From UBA4823 sp034436035 (lineage in GTDB: Bacteria; Chloroflexota; Anaerolineae; Anaerolineales; UBA4823), in contig DAOTVW010000050.1 in the NCBI GenBank assembly GCA_034436035.1, positions 1-43,991 of the forward strand: DNA of 43,991 bases, in the 5' to 3' direction. Positions 25,725 to 33,707 of the stretch are shown here, in pieces (position 1 is the first letter of the stretch; every line of letters begins with the position of its first letter). The notes under the pieces are model-generated. The model did not search any database. It was not told the DNA's origin and saw only the letters and a list, made by a program, of their open reading frames with translations. The position numbers and the translations under genes were made by a program.

Positions 25725-25743
25725 GAATTTGGAGGACAAAATC

Positions 25744-26652
25744 ATGCCCGAAGATTCCATGACTGCTCACTTAACCAGCCAATCCACGCTCACCCCCGCC
25801 ATCACCGCTTGGTCAGTTTATCTCGCCGATCAAGGGAATTCTCCGCATACCATCAAAGCATTTACTCACGACCTGAAATTATTGGCTGGTTTTTTATCCC
25901 CTACCCACACGCTTGGTAATATCACCACTGCTGATTTAAACCGTTTCTTATCCTGGATGGAAAAAGGTCGCGGCATACCCTGCAGCCCCAAAACTCTCTC
26001 GCGCAGGATCACCGCTCTAAAATCCTTTTTTCGCTGGTTGCATCAGTATGCAGTCATCCCTTATAACCCTGCAGAAAAGATAATCCAGCATGTTGTCCTC
26101 AGCCCGTTACCAGTAATATTGCTTCCCAATGAAATTGAAGCAGTAATGGATGTGTGTCAAAAGTATAGACAGAGCGCAAAACCAGACACACGCTACTATG
26201 CCCTCTTTTATTTGCTGATTTCGACAGGATTGAAAAAGAACGAATGCCTCGCGCTATCCAAAAATCACATCGATGAAAGCTCACCCAACCAGCCCATACT
26301 CTTTGTCCGCTATAATAACCCCCAATATCGGTACAAAGAACGGAAAATTAAACTACCCGCCGATTGGTTAGAGATTTATCATGAATATTGCGAGCAATAC
26401 CACATCACAGATCAAGTGTTCCCTTGGTCACAAAGGCGATTAGAATATTTGTTAGAAGACCTTTCCGTCGAAGCGGGTCTGCAAAAACACATTTCTTTCG
26501 ATATGTGTCGCTGGACATGTGCGGTTCAGGATGTTCTGAATGGGATGGAAAAAGATCACATTCGCCAAAAACTCGGGCTTTCAAAAGTACAATGGCGTGA
26601 GGTTAACATGAAGCTTGACCGCTTAGTAGAAGAGATTCACCCTAAATCGTAG
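25744..26652 (+). CDS. Tyrosine-recombinase-fold protein lacking the catalytic residues
   Basis: A 302-aa protein with the two-domain layout of XerC/D-type recombinases: an N-terminal SAM-like core-binding domain (about 15-100, with GNSPHTIKAFTHDL and LSRRITALKSFFRWL) and a C-terminal catalytic-fold domain. By eye the active-site positions are changed: Arg I of TGLRxxE is Lys164 (TGLKKNE), the HxxR box is DMCR (Asp253, Arg256 kept), LGH is LGL (Leu279), and the position of the tyrosine nucleophile is Asn288; no Tyr occurs after residue 253. The frame is intact, so it looks like a preserved non-catalytic DNA-binding protein rather than a decaying pseudogene. The start is set by GGAGG 8 nt before the ATG at 25744. 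Confidence 0.82.
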   Translation: MPEDSMTAHLTSQSTLTPAITAWSVYLADQGNSPHTIKAFTHDLKLLAGFLSPTHTLGNITTADLNRFLSWMEKGRGIPCSPKTLSRRITALKSFFRWLHQYAVIPYNPAEKIIQHVVLSPLPVILLPNEIEAVMDVCQKYRQSAKPDTRYYALFYLLISTGLKKNECLALSKNHIDESSPNQPILFVRYNNPQYRYKERKIKLPADWLEIYHEYCEQYHITDQVFPWSQRRLEYLLEDLSVEAGLQKHISFDMCRWTCAVQDVLNGMEKDHIRQKLGLSKVQWREVNMKLDRLVEEIHPKS

Positions 26653-26662
26653 CTAGCGTCTA

Positions 26663-28105
26663 TCACGCATTTTTATATTCCAAGTTCCTCTCCATCGCGA
26701 GGTGGAGAACTTCTGTGGTTGTATCGGTGACTTTCACAGCATCGGCTATGGTGTAACCAGGCAGCCAAATAATTCGTGCTGCGTCACAAATCACCGGATA
26801 AGAGCGACGAAACCGCTGGGGTATTTTACGGTTGATAAAGATATCCGATACCTTTGCCTGCGCTCCATGCATTCCATAGGGGTCAATGCGATCGCCTTTT
26901 TGAGGTGTGCGGATGACTAATGGCAAAACACATCGCTCCAGATCAACCCAAGCATTCCATCGGACATCTTCTTCAGACTGCCGCCACGGTAGATTCCTTG
27001 AATTTTTAATCACTTCTGTTCTCAGCAACCACTCCTCATCCAATCCAATTGCTCCCGGTATAGGGATTGCTACCATGTTTTTATCAGTTAGCTGAGGATA
27101 GGGCGATTGTTTCTGTTCATATCCTTTTCGAACAATCAAAGCCGATTTCGACTCATTGAACCAGGTAAGATCTGGAGATAATTCCCATTTACCGCTTTGT
27201 GTTTCCTTCAACCAATCAATCAATTGTTGAATATGTTCAAAATCCACCATCTCTGGTTTTTGAGTGAACTTCAACCATGCCCGGCGAACAATGCGCCGTT
27301 GCAGCGCTAAGGGTTGATTTTTCAATTCCACTAAATCAAGCTCAAGCATGTTTTTATCTTCCTGAATACAAACTTTCTCCCACGCCTCGTTTTCGACCTT
27401 TTCTATGATATCCATATCAGAATCTAAAATCGCACAGGTCTGCCAGATTAATTTTCGAATCGCTGGGTTATATTCTTCTAATTCAGGGATGAGCTGATTG
27501 CGAATTCGATTACGAGTATACTGATTATCCCAATTGGATTGATCCCAGAAGGGATGGATGTCTTTGCTCGCCAGATAATCTAAAATATCTGAGCGCCAGA
27601 ACCCTAATAGCGGCCTGATAAGTGGAATTTGGGTACTCCAAGCATTAGGCAGCGCATAAGCTTTCATCCCCCGCAAACCATTTGTCCCCGTTCCACGCAA
27701 CAAATGCAACAAAAAGGTTTCAACTTGATCATCTGCATTATGAGCCACTGCAACTGCAGCGGCATGATGTCTTTCCGCCTCATTAAATAAAAAACGGTAA
27801 CGCAATATTCGGGCAGCTTCTTCCAGGGTTAATGATTTCTGCTCAGCAAACGATACCGGATCAACTCGCCCCGTGATACATGTCACACCGAATTGTTTGG
27901 CAAAATGGATTACCCCTTTTTCTTCCATTTCTGCTTCCGGTCGGAGTTGATGGTTAACATGGACAACAACGATCTTTTGCCCAGCCTCAACTAATAAAGA
28001 CATCAATGCTAGGCTATCGGGACCTCCGGAGACACCTACTAAAATGGTCTTCTCCCGCTCAAATGGATAATTTTGGTGAAATATTTTAACAAATGTTGCA
28101 AACAT
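26663..28105 (-). CDS. tilS: tRNA(Ile)-lysidine synthetase
   Basis: Converts C34 of the CAU-anticodon tRNA-Ile to lysidine using ATP and lysine, so that the tRNA reads AUA; essential in most bacteria. The PP-loop ATPase motif SGGPDSLAL is at residues 26-34 of the 480-aa product. HNADDQVETFLLHLLRGTG and YTRNRIRNQLIPELEEYNP are strongly conserved TilS segments, and the C-terminal TilS domain lies at about 395-470. An in-frame ATG at 28195 would add 30 hydrophobic residues foreign to the family, while TATAAT ends 10 nt before the ATG at 28105, so I prefer the shorter form. It is convergent with the recombinase-like gene (10 bp between stops). Confidence 0.93.
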   Translation of the reverse strand: MFATFVKIFHQNYPFEREKTILVGVSGGPDSLALMSLLVEAGQKIVVVHVNHQLRPEAEMEEKGVIHFAKQFGVTCITGRVDPVSFAEQKSLTLEEAARILRYRFLFNEAERHHAAAVAVAHNADDQVETFLLHLLRGTGTNGLRGMKAYALPNAWSTQIPLIRPLLGFWRSDILDYLASKDIHPFWDQSNWDNQYTRNRIRNQLIPELEEYNPAIRKLIWQTCAILDSDMDIIEKVENEAWEKVCIQEDKNMLELDLVELKNQPLALQRRIVRRAWLKFTQKPEMVDFEHIQQLIDWLKETQSGKWELSPDLTWFNESKSALIVRKGYEQKQSPYPQLTDKNMVAIPIPGAIGLDEEWLLRTEVIKNSRNLPWRQSEEDVRWNAWVDLERCVLPLVIRTPQKGDRIDPYGMHGAQAKVSDIFINRKIPQRFRRSYPVICDAARIIWLPGYTIADAVKVTDTTTEVLHLAMERNLEYKNA

Positions 28106-28115
28106 TTCAAAAAAG

Positions 28116-28121
28116 ATTATA
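28116..28121 (-). promoter_or_regulatory. -10 box (TATAAT) upstream of tilS
   Basis: A perfect TATAAT on the minus strand ends 10 nt before the tilS ATG at 28105, with no Shine-Dalgarno between them and no clear -35. A leader of three bases or fewer is predicted. Confidence 0.5.
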
Positions 28122-28162
28122 ATTGAAAAAATCGCCAGCAGCGGCCTTTCAGAAAAAAAACC

Positions 28163-28192
28163 GATCCTACCTAAGTAGTACCTGATTCTACC
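28163..28192 (+). repeat. Direct repeat GAT(C/T)CTACC upstream of the receiver-CpaE gene
   Basis: GATCCTACC (28163-28171) and GATTCTACC (28184-28192) are 21 bp apart centre to centre, about two helical turns, and end 15 bp before the start codon at 28208. The spacing would put two bound proteins on the same DNA face. An activator or autoregulator site is possible. Confidence 0.35.
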
Positions 28193-28207
28193 CATTAAGG
28201 ACCTAGC

Positions 28208-29356
28208 ATGCCCGAAAAAGTATTACTTGTTGATGATGATATCGATACTTTACGTTTAGTGGGGTTAATGCTTCAGCGCCAGGGGTATCAAATCTTAGCT
28301 GCTAATAATGGACCACAAGCACTATCCATAGCAGAAAAAGAAATACCGGACATCATTTTGCTCGACATTATGATGCCGGAAATGGATGGTTACGAAGTTG
28401 CCAAACGATTGCGCCATAATCCTGTCACAAGTCAAATCCCGATCATCATCTTTTCAGCGAAGAATGAGGTCGAAGATAAAATAATGGGCTTCGAAGCAGG
28501 CGCAGATGATTACCTGACCAAACCAACCCAGCCGCGTGAATTATTTGCCCATATTCGGGCAGTGCTTTCCCGAGTACAAAAATCACGCACCATCGAAGAA
28601 ACCAAAGAGGTAAGGAAAGGTATCCGCATTGGTATTCTTGGCGCCAAGGGCGGGGTTGGTACTTCAACCTTAACCTTAAATCTTGGTTTAGCCCTCCAAA
28701 AGTTGGGTAACAAAAGCGTCATTATTTCTGATTTCCGCCCAGGTATGGGCAGTATCGGGATTGAACTAGGCTACAAGAAAATTGAGGGATTACAAAACCT
28801 GATCCAAAAAAAGGATTTTGAAATCACCTCTGCAGATATCGAAAAATACCTCATCCGCTATTCTCAAGGTGTTCAGCTTCTATTATCCTCATCCGATATC
28901 AAAGAAGCAAAAATCCCGGTTACAGCCGAGCACTTTCAAACAATTAGCCAACTCCTTACCGCCTTCGCCGATATCGTTTTAATCGACCTCGGTGCAGGCT
29001 ATAACACCCTATTTCAAGCTCTTTATTCAAATTGTGATTTCCTTCTCTTGGTTTTTGATCCAACATATTCTTCCATTACACTGGAAAATTTACTAATCGA
29101 AGCATTTATAAATGAAGGTGTATCACAAACACATATCTTACCTGTGTTATATAATCGTGTGCGCGCTGATGTCATGTTCACCCGCTCTCAAATCCAAGAA
29201 CAATTGAAATTACCCATCAGTGAGATGTTCACCCCTGCGCCGGAACTTGCCCACCATGCTATCCTTTCCAATCATCCTATCTATCTACACCAGTTGGAAA
29301 GCATTACAGCCCAACAATTTAATGAGTTAGCTAAAAAAATATTATCCTTATTGTAG
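28208..29356 (+). CDS. Receiver domain-CpaE/TadZ-type ATPase fusion
   Basis: A 382-aa protein of the CpaE/TadZ group, which localises type IVc (Flp/Tad) pilus machinery in other bacteria. The N-terminal receiver domain (1-120) keeps the acidic pocket (Asp9-Asp11), the phospho-acceptor Asp53 in LLDIMMPEMDG and Lys105 in LTKP, so it can probably be phosphorylated; many TadZ proteins have lost these. The C-terminal MinD/ParA-like domain begins with AKGGVGTSTLTLNL, continues with ISDFRPGMGSIGIELGY and then VLIDLGAGYN. AAGGA lies 7 nt before the ATG. No tad pilus genes are in the window; the nearest kinase is the orphan at 16360-17925. It diverges from tilS. Confidence 0.88.
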   Translation: MPEKVLLVDDDIDTLRLVGLMLQRQGYQILAANNGPQALSIAEKEIPDIILLDIMMPEMDGYEVAKRLRHNPVTSQIPIIIFSAKNEVEDKIMGFEAGADDYLTKPTQPRELFAHIRAVLSRVQKSRTIEETKEVRKGIRIGILGAKGGVGTSTLTLNLGLALQKLGNKSVIISDFRPGMGSIGIELGYKKIEGLQNLIQKKDFEITSADIEKYLIRYSQGVQLLLSSSDIKEAKIPVTAEHFQTISQLLTAFADIVLIDLGAGYNTLFQALYSNCDFLLLVFDPTYSSITLENLLIEAFINEGVSQTHILPVLYNRVRADVMFTRSQIQEQLKLPISEMFTPAPELAHHAILSNHPIYLHQLESITAQQFNELAKKILSLL

Positions 29357-29359
29357 AAT
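29354..29359 (+). promoter_or_regulatory. -10-like box (TAGAAT) upstream of the sirtuin gene
   Basis: TAGAAT overlaps the stop codon of the receiver-CpaE gene and ends 9 nt before the sirtuin ATG. No Shine-Dalgarno lies between them. It may allow a separate near-leaderless transcript, but read-through from upstream is equally possible. Confidence 0.35.
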
Positions 29360-29368
29360 CAACTAAAA

Positions 29369-30154
29369 ATGGAAACCCACGCCCCGCGAACCCTTCAAGC
29401 AATCCATAGTGCCGCCGAAATCATCCTCAAATCCAAACGCGGGGTTGTTCTCAGCGGGGCAGGTATCTCCACCTCCTCTGGCATACCTGATTTTCGTTCC
29501 CCGCAAACAGGCTTATGGGCAAAAGTTGAACCGTTAGAAGTTGCCTCTTTTTTCACTTTTCGATATGATCCTATCGCTTTTTATCGCTGGTTGCAACCGC
29601 TAGCAGCGCAGATTTTTTCTGCCCAACCAAATCCAGCCCACTTTGCAGTGACAACCTTACAAAACCTTGGATACGTCCAAACCGTCATCACGCAAAACAT
29701 TGATGGATTACACCAAAAAGCTGGCAGTCAAAATGTCCTCGAAGTACATGGTACATTTGAGACCATGACTTGTCCAACTTGTTTTCTCAAAGTCATCTCT
29801 ACACCTTTTATCGAGGCATTTCTTCAAGATGGTACTCTGCCGCTCTGCCCCAACTGCGGGAGTATCCTTAAACCAGATGTGATTTTATTTGGTGAACAGA
29901 TGCCCTATCAACCCTGGCAAAAGGCTCAAAAAGTCAGCCGACATTGCGATTTAATGATTGTTGCTGGTTCATCTCTCGAAGTATTGCCTGTTGCGAGCTT
30001 ACCCATGCAAGCTATTGAAAATGGTGCCCATTTACTCATTATCAATCGCTCGCCCACGTATTTAGATATAAGAGCCGATGTTGTTTTTTCCGACGATGTT
30101 GCGGTAGTTCTACCGATGATCGTAGAAGAAGTTCTCCAACTCCGCCAAAAATAA
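29369..30154 (+). CDS. cobB: Sir2-family NAD-dependent protein deacylase
   Basis: Removes acyl groups from lysines using NAD+, yielding nicotinamide and O-acyl-ADP-ribose. The 261-aa protein has the complete sirtuin core: GAGISTSSGIPDFR (30-43), TQNIDGLHQKAG (108-119), catalytic His127 in EVHGTFE, a zinc ribbon with Cys135/138 and Cys160/163, then FGEQMP, VAGSSLEV and INRSPT. No desuccinylase-specific Tyr/Arg pair was checked. It begins 12 bp after the receiver-CpaE stop and is convergent with the dehydrogenase gene, 5 bp between stops. Confidence 0.95.
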   Translation: METHAPRTLQAIHSAAEIILKSKRGVVLSGAGISTSSGIPDFRSPQTGLWAKVEPLEVASFFTFRYDPIAFYRWLQPLAAQIFSAQPNPAHFAVTTLQNLGYVQTVITQNIDGLHQKAGSQNVLEVHGTFETMTCPTCFLKVISTPFIEAFLQDGTLPLCPNCGSILKPDVILFGEQMPYQPWQKAQKVSRHCDLMIVAGSSLEVLPVASLPMQAIENGAHLLIINRSPTYLDIRADVVFSDDVAVVLPMIVEEVLQLRQK

Positions 30155-30159
30155 TTCGC

Positions 30160-31131
30160 TCAGCTATTCAACCAAGGATCGATCAATATTTTTAGGACAC
30201 CCGCTTCGGCTGCCTTATGGAACGCTGCAATGCCATCGCTTAAGGGATATTTTCCCATGATCATGGATTGCACATCCACTCGTCCCTTGCGGAGCAGCTC
30301 TATCGCCGGTGGGAATGGCCCACAGCGCGATCCAATTAAATTGATCTCATCCACCACCACAGCCGACATGTTAACCTCCATGTTGCCATGATAGGTACTT
30401 TTCAATACAATGGTTTTCCGTGGGCGGATGGCTTTACGAGCTAAATCAAAACCAGCTGGCGACCCGGTTGCCTCCACAACTAAATCAAAACTTTTCTCTT
30501 CGATTTGATCTGGGGAAGTGAGATATGGAATATGCCACTTCGATAATAAGTTTTGCTGATGCGGATATTTAGCCAAAGCGATAAATGGACTACTGAGAAG
30601 ATTGAGTACTTGTGCAACCAATAGTCCTAATCGTCCACATCCAATCAATAAAATTCGATCACTGGGTTTAATCATGACCTGTTCTAAAATCTCCAAGGCA
30701 GCTGCTAACGGTTCAACAAACACAGCTTGTTCATCGGCAATCGAATCGTCAATAAGATGAAGGTTATCTATCGGCAATGTAAGGTATTCCGCAAATGCTC
30801 CATCATGGTTGGCAATCCCTAACACAGAGCGGTTTTGACAATGGTGCGGATTACCATCTTTACATTCGCGGCATTGACCACACGCAATGTTGATCTCCCC
30901 CACCACTCTCTTTCCAACCAGGCTTGATCGCCGAGCTGCCTCTACCACTACACCCACAAATTCATGACCAGGAATCCCACTATATGGATAATACCCCCGC
31001 ACCAATTCTAAATCAGTGGCGCAAATTCCCGCTAAATTAACCTTAATCAGCGCTTCGTTCTCAGCTGGAGTTGGAATTGGGAGGTCATCGCGAAGGCTTA
31101 ATTTTTGATCTTCCAGCCATATAGCACGCAT
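30160..31131 (-). CDS. Zinc-dependent medium-chain alcohol/polyol dehydrogenase
   Basis: A 323-aa MDR-superfamily NAD(P)-dependent dehydrogenase. The catalytic zinc site is read from GICATDLE and GHEFVG, and the structural zinc lobe from CGQCRECKDGNPHHC, all four cysteines present. The Rossmann segment is ILLIGCGRLGLLVAQ. The family includes threonine, sorbitol and galactitol dehydrogenases; the substrate is not readable. AAGGAG lies 6 nt before the ATG. Its stop is 5 bp from that of the convergent sirtuin gene. It lies downstream of mutL on the same strand, 86 bp away. Confidence 0.9.
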   Translation of the reverse strand: MRAIWLEDQKLSLRDDLPIPTPAENEALIKVNLAGICATDLELVRGYYPYSGIPGHEFVGVVVEAARRSSLVGKRVVGEINIACGQCRECKDGNPHHCQNRSVLGIANHDGAFAEYLTLPIDNLHLIDDSIADEQAVFVEPLAAALEILEQVMIKPSDRILLIGCGRLGLLVAQVLNLLSSPFIALAKYPHQQNLLSKWHIPYLTSPDQIEEKSFDLVVEATGSPAGFDLARKAIRPRKTIVLKSTYHGNMEVNMSAVVVDEINLIGSRCGPFPPAIELLRKGRVDVQSMIMGKYPLSDGIAAFHKAAEAGVLKILIDPWLNS

Positions 31132-31217
31132 GTTTTTCTCCTTGAAAGTTGATTAATTCGTATTCCCTTTCCATAAGCATATCCACATCATTGATCCGAG
31201 GTTGGCTAAATTAAAAA

Positions 31218-32936
31218 TTAAATTGCTCCTCTGCGACCAAATTGCCTCTCTAATAAATCCACCGATAAGTGAATCATGGTTGGGCGACCATGTGGGCAGG
31301 TGCGTGGTGATTCACAACCCTCGAGGTCCGTTAATAATTTCCGTTGTTCCTCTGGTGATAGGGTTTGACCAGCTTTCACTGCTGCCCGTTTGCATATTCG
31401 GGCAATCATCCTTTTCGTTCTCTCTTTTTCCAAAGGTGTCTCATCCTCTTCGAAATCTTCTATGACTGCCATGATTGCTTCTTGTGGCTGCATGCCTGCC
31501 AATATGGAGGGAATGGCGCTGATTTTATAGGATGAGGGCCCAAAACTTTCGATGACAAATCCAATCTGATTGAGTATTTCTAATTGGGCTTCGACCATCC
31601 TCGCCTGTGTGAGGGGCAAGGTGACAATTGCTGCAGTCAGTAAATTCTGGGTTATCGCTTTTTGATTGTTATTCCTTAAGAACTTCTCAAATAAAACTCT
31701 TTCATGGGCAGCATGTTGATCAATCAAATATAATCCATCCGGCCCTTCTGCGACCAGATAAGTCGCTGCAATTTGCCCAATCAGACGAAGCAAAGGGATG
31801 CGTTCTTTGGTGGTCGTATCTTGATTGTCAAAACGATTTGATGGCTCCAGCAGCGGTTGCGGTTGAATAAACGCTGGAGATTCTTGCTCTCGATTGGTCA
31901 TGTTCCAATTGGGTTGCCAGGCCGGGGCGGTTATGATTTGTGGGATCGGTGACGCTGCGGTAAGCGCTCTCCGAACAGCATGTTGTAACTGGCTAAAAAT
32001 CCAGTTTGGGTTCGCAAACCGCACTTCTGCTTTTGTGGGATGCACATTCACGTCCACAAAGGATGGATCGATTTCGATGAAAATCTTCACAATGGGATAA
32101 CGACCCACCATTAGATAATGTTGATATGCTTGAACAATCGCAGACGCAAGGGCGCTATCTTGAATAGGCCTTTGATTGATATAAAAATGTATTTCTGCGC
32201 GATTGGAGCGAGTTACATGAGGCGGGCTAATAAAACCAAATATCCGGATATCCCGCTCTTCATAAATAACTTCAATCATCTGCCGGGCAATCTCTAAACC
32301 GAGGAGTTCTATTAACACTTCCGATCGGTTACCATTTCCGCTACTGGTTAATTGACTTTTCCCCTCTTGATCAAGGAGAAATTGAACCCCTGGATATGCA
32401 AGGGCATAATGAGCAACCACCTGCTCGATTCGATTCCGTTCTGTTTGATCGTGCTTGAGAAATTTTAACCGAGCCGGAACATTGTAAAATAAGTTCTCCA
32501 CCCGCACAGTAGTACCCTCGGGAGCCCCAATTGGACTAAAGCTGACTTGCACGCCCCCTTCCAATTGAAGGCGCATCGCATGTTTCATGGATTTTGTCCG
32601 AGATGTAATTTGAAATCGAGATACAGAGCTAATAGAAGCGAGCGCTTCCCCGCGGAATCCTAACGTTCGGATATTGGAGAGATCGGCAGCGGTTTCAATT
32701 TTACTCGTTGCATAGCGTAAAACCGCCAGTTTAAGATCATTTTCATCCATGCCCAATCCATTATCACTGACCTCAATGAGATCCCTTCCAGCGCCTGTAA
32801 CATGAATGCTTATCCGATTCGCTCCTGCATCGAGCGCGTTCTCAATTAACTCTTTGACCACTGATGCCGGTCTCTCAACAACCTCACCAGCAGCAATTTG
32901 CGAAGCAATTTCAGAAGGTAAAACATGTATCGCCAT
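31218..32936 (-). CDS. mutL: DNA mismatch repair protein MutL
   Basis: A 572-aa mismatch-repair protein that couples mismatch recognition by MutS to strand incision. The N-terminal GHKL ATPase shows EVVERPASVVKELIENALDAGA, DNGLGM and TLGFRGEALASI. The C-terminal domain keeps the endonuclease motif DQHAAHERVLFE, with KRAAVKAG and CPHGRPT also present, so this MutL should nick DNA itself, as expected for a lineage without MutH. The linker of about residues 330-385 is short. AAGGA lies 6 nt before the ATG and a TATAAT ends 15 nt upstream. It is divergent from the HAD hydrolase gene; no mutS is nearby. Confidence 0.97.
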   Translation of the reverse strand: MAIHVLPSEIASQIAAGEVVERPASVVKELIENALDAGANRISIHVTGAGRDLIEVSDNGLGMDENDLKLAVLRYATSKIETAADLSNIRTLGFRGEALASISSVSRFQITSRTKSMKHAMRLQLEGGVQVSFSPIGAPEGTTVRVENLFYNVPARLKFLKHDQTERNRIEQVVAHYALAYPGVQFLLDQEGKSQLTSSGNGNRSEVLIELLGLEIARQMIEVIYEERDIRIFGFISPPHVTRSNRAEIHFYINQRPIQDSALASAIVQAYQHYLMVGRYPIVKIFIEIDPSFVDVNVHPTKAEVRFANPNWIFSQLQHAVRRALTAASPIPQIITAPAWQPNWNMTNREQESPAFIQPQPLLEPSNRFDNQDTTTKERIPLLRLIGQIAATYLVAEGPDGLYLIDQHAAHERVLFEKFLRNNNQKAITQNLLTAAIVTLPLTQARMVEAQLEILNQIGFVIESFGPSSYKISAIPSILAGMQPQEAIMAVIEDFEEDETPLEKERTKRMIARICKRAAVKAGQTLSPEEQRKLLTDLEGCESPRTCPHGRPTMIHLSVDLLERQFGRRGAI

Positions 32937-32951
32937 AGGTAATCCTTCATC

Positions 32952-32957
32952 ATTATA
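32952..32957 (-). promoter_or_regulatory. -10 box of mutL
   Basis: A perfect TATAAT on the minus strand ends 15 nt before the mutL ATG, leaving room for a short leader with the AAGGA ribosome binding site. It is back to back with the HAD gene -10 at 33024. Confidence 0.5.
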
Positions 32958-33023
32958 CTAGCATCCAACCAACCCGTTATTCCTGTTGCAAAGGAAAACT
33001 CTCCCATTCTTCTTTTTTTCAGT

Positions 33024-33029
33024 TATACT
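33024..33029 (+). promoter_or_regulatory. -10 box (TATACT) 6 nt from the HAD hydrolase ATG
   Basis: TATACT is followed by TTTAGC and the ATG at 33036. Normal promoter geometry puts the transcript start on the start codon. There is no Shine-Dalgarno and no convincing -35. Confidence 0.55.
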
Positions 33030-33035
33030 TTTAGC

Positions 33036-33707
33036 ATGAATTTTGAAACAATCTTTTTCGATCTCGATGGAACCCTTTATGACAACCGCAGTGGCCTTTG
33101 GGAGGTCATCCGCCAACGGATGTCTCTCTATATGAACGAGCGGCTCGGTCTTTCATGGGATATTATTCCGGAACTGCGTAAACATTACTTCGAAACTTAT
33201 GGTACCACCTTACGGGGATTACAACTACATTATCAAGTGGATGCAGATGATTATCTTCAATTTGTCCACGACATCCCGCTGCATGAATATATCCAACCGG
33301 ATCAGGAATTACGGGAAATGGTGCGCACCCTCCCTTATCGCAAATTTATCTTCACCAATGCAGATGCACATCACGCCGAAAGAGTGTTACGGGTAATGGA
33401 TATGCTAGATTGTTTCGACGGGATCATCGATGTGCGCGCGATTAACTTCTATTGCAAACCAGAGATGGAAGCCTATCAAATTGCGCTGCAAAAATCGGAT
33501 GTGCATGATCCCCAAACCGTCATCTATTTAGATGATTCTTTATCCAATTTAATCCCCGCCACCCAGCTAGGGATGTTCACTATCCTGGTCGGGGAACATG
33601 ATCCAGACCCGGCGGTGAAATTAATCATCCCAACCCTAAAAGATTTACGCCAGCGGATGCCGGATTTATGGATGAATCACCGTTTTCCCTCACCTTTTCA
33701 TGAATAA
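33036..33707 (+). CDS. HAD-family pyrimidine 5'-nucleotidase-like phosphatase
   Basis: A 223-aa haloacid-dehalogenase-type phosphatase. Motif I is FFDLDGTLYDN, motif II is IFTNAD, motif III includes the Lys of YCKPEMEAY, and motif IV is YLDDS. A helical cap of the C1 type lies between motifs I and II, with SLYMNERLGL and YGTTLRGL segments characteristic of the SDT1/PHM8-like pyrimidine 5'-nucleotidase group. The predicted reaction is release of phosphate from a nucleoside monophosphate or other small phosphoester. It overlaps the following CoA-transferase-like gene by 8 nt. Confidence 0.88.
   Translation: MNFETIFFDLDGTLYDNRSGLWEVIRQRMSLYMNERLGLSWDIIPELRKHYFETYGTTLRGLQLHYQVDADDYLQFVHDIPLHEYIQPDQELREMVRTLPYRKFIFTNADAHHAERVLRVMDMLDCFDGIIDVRAINFYCKPEMEAYQIALQKSDVHDPQTVIYLDDSLSNLIPATQLGMFTILVGEHDPDPAVKLIIPTLKDLRQRMPDLWMNHRFPSPFHE

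Noticed and set aside
25744..26652. Integrase marking a prophage or integrative element
   Set aside because: No att repeats, tRNA target, phage or conjugation genes are nearby and the catalytic residues are missing, so a mobile element is not supported.
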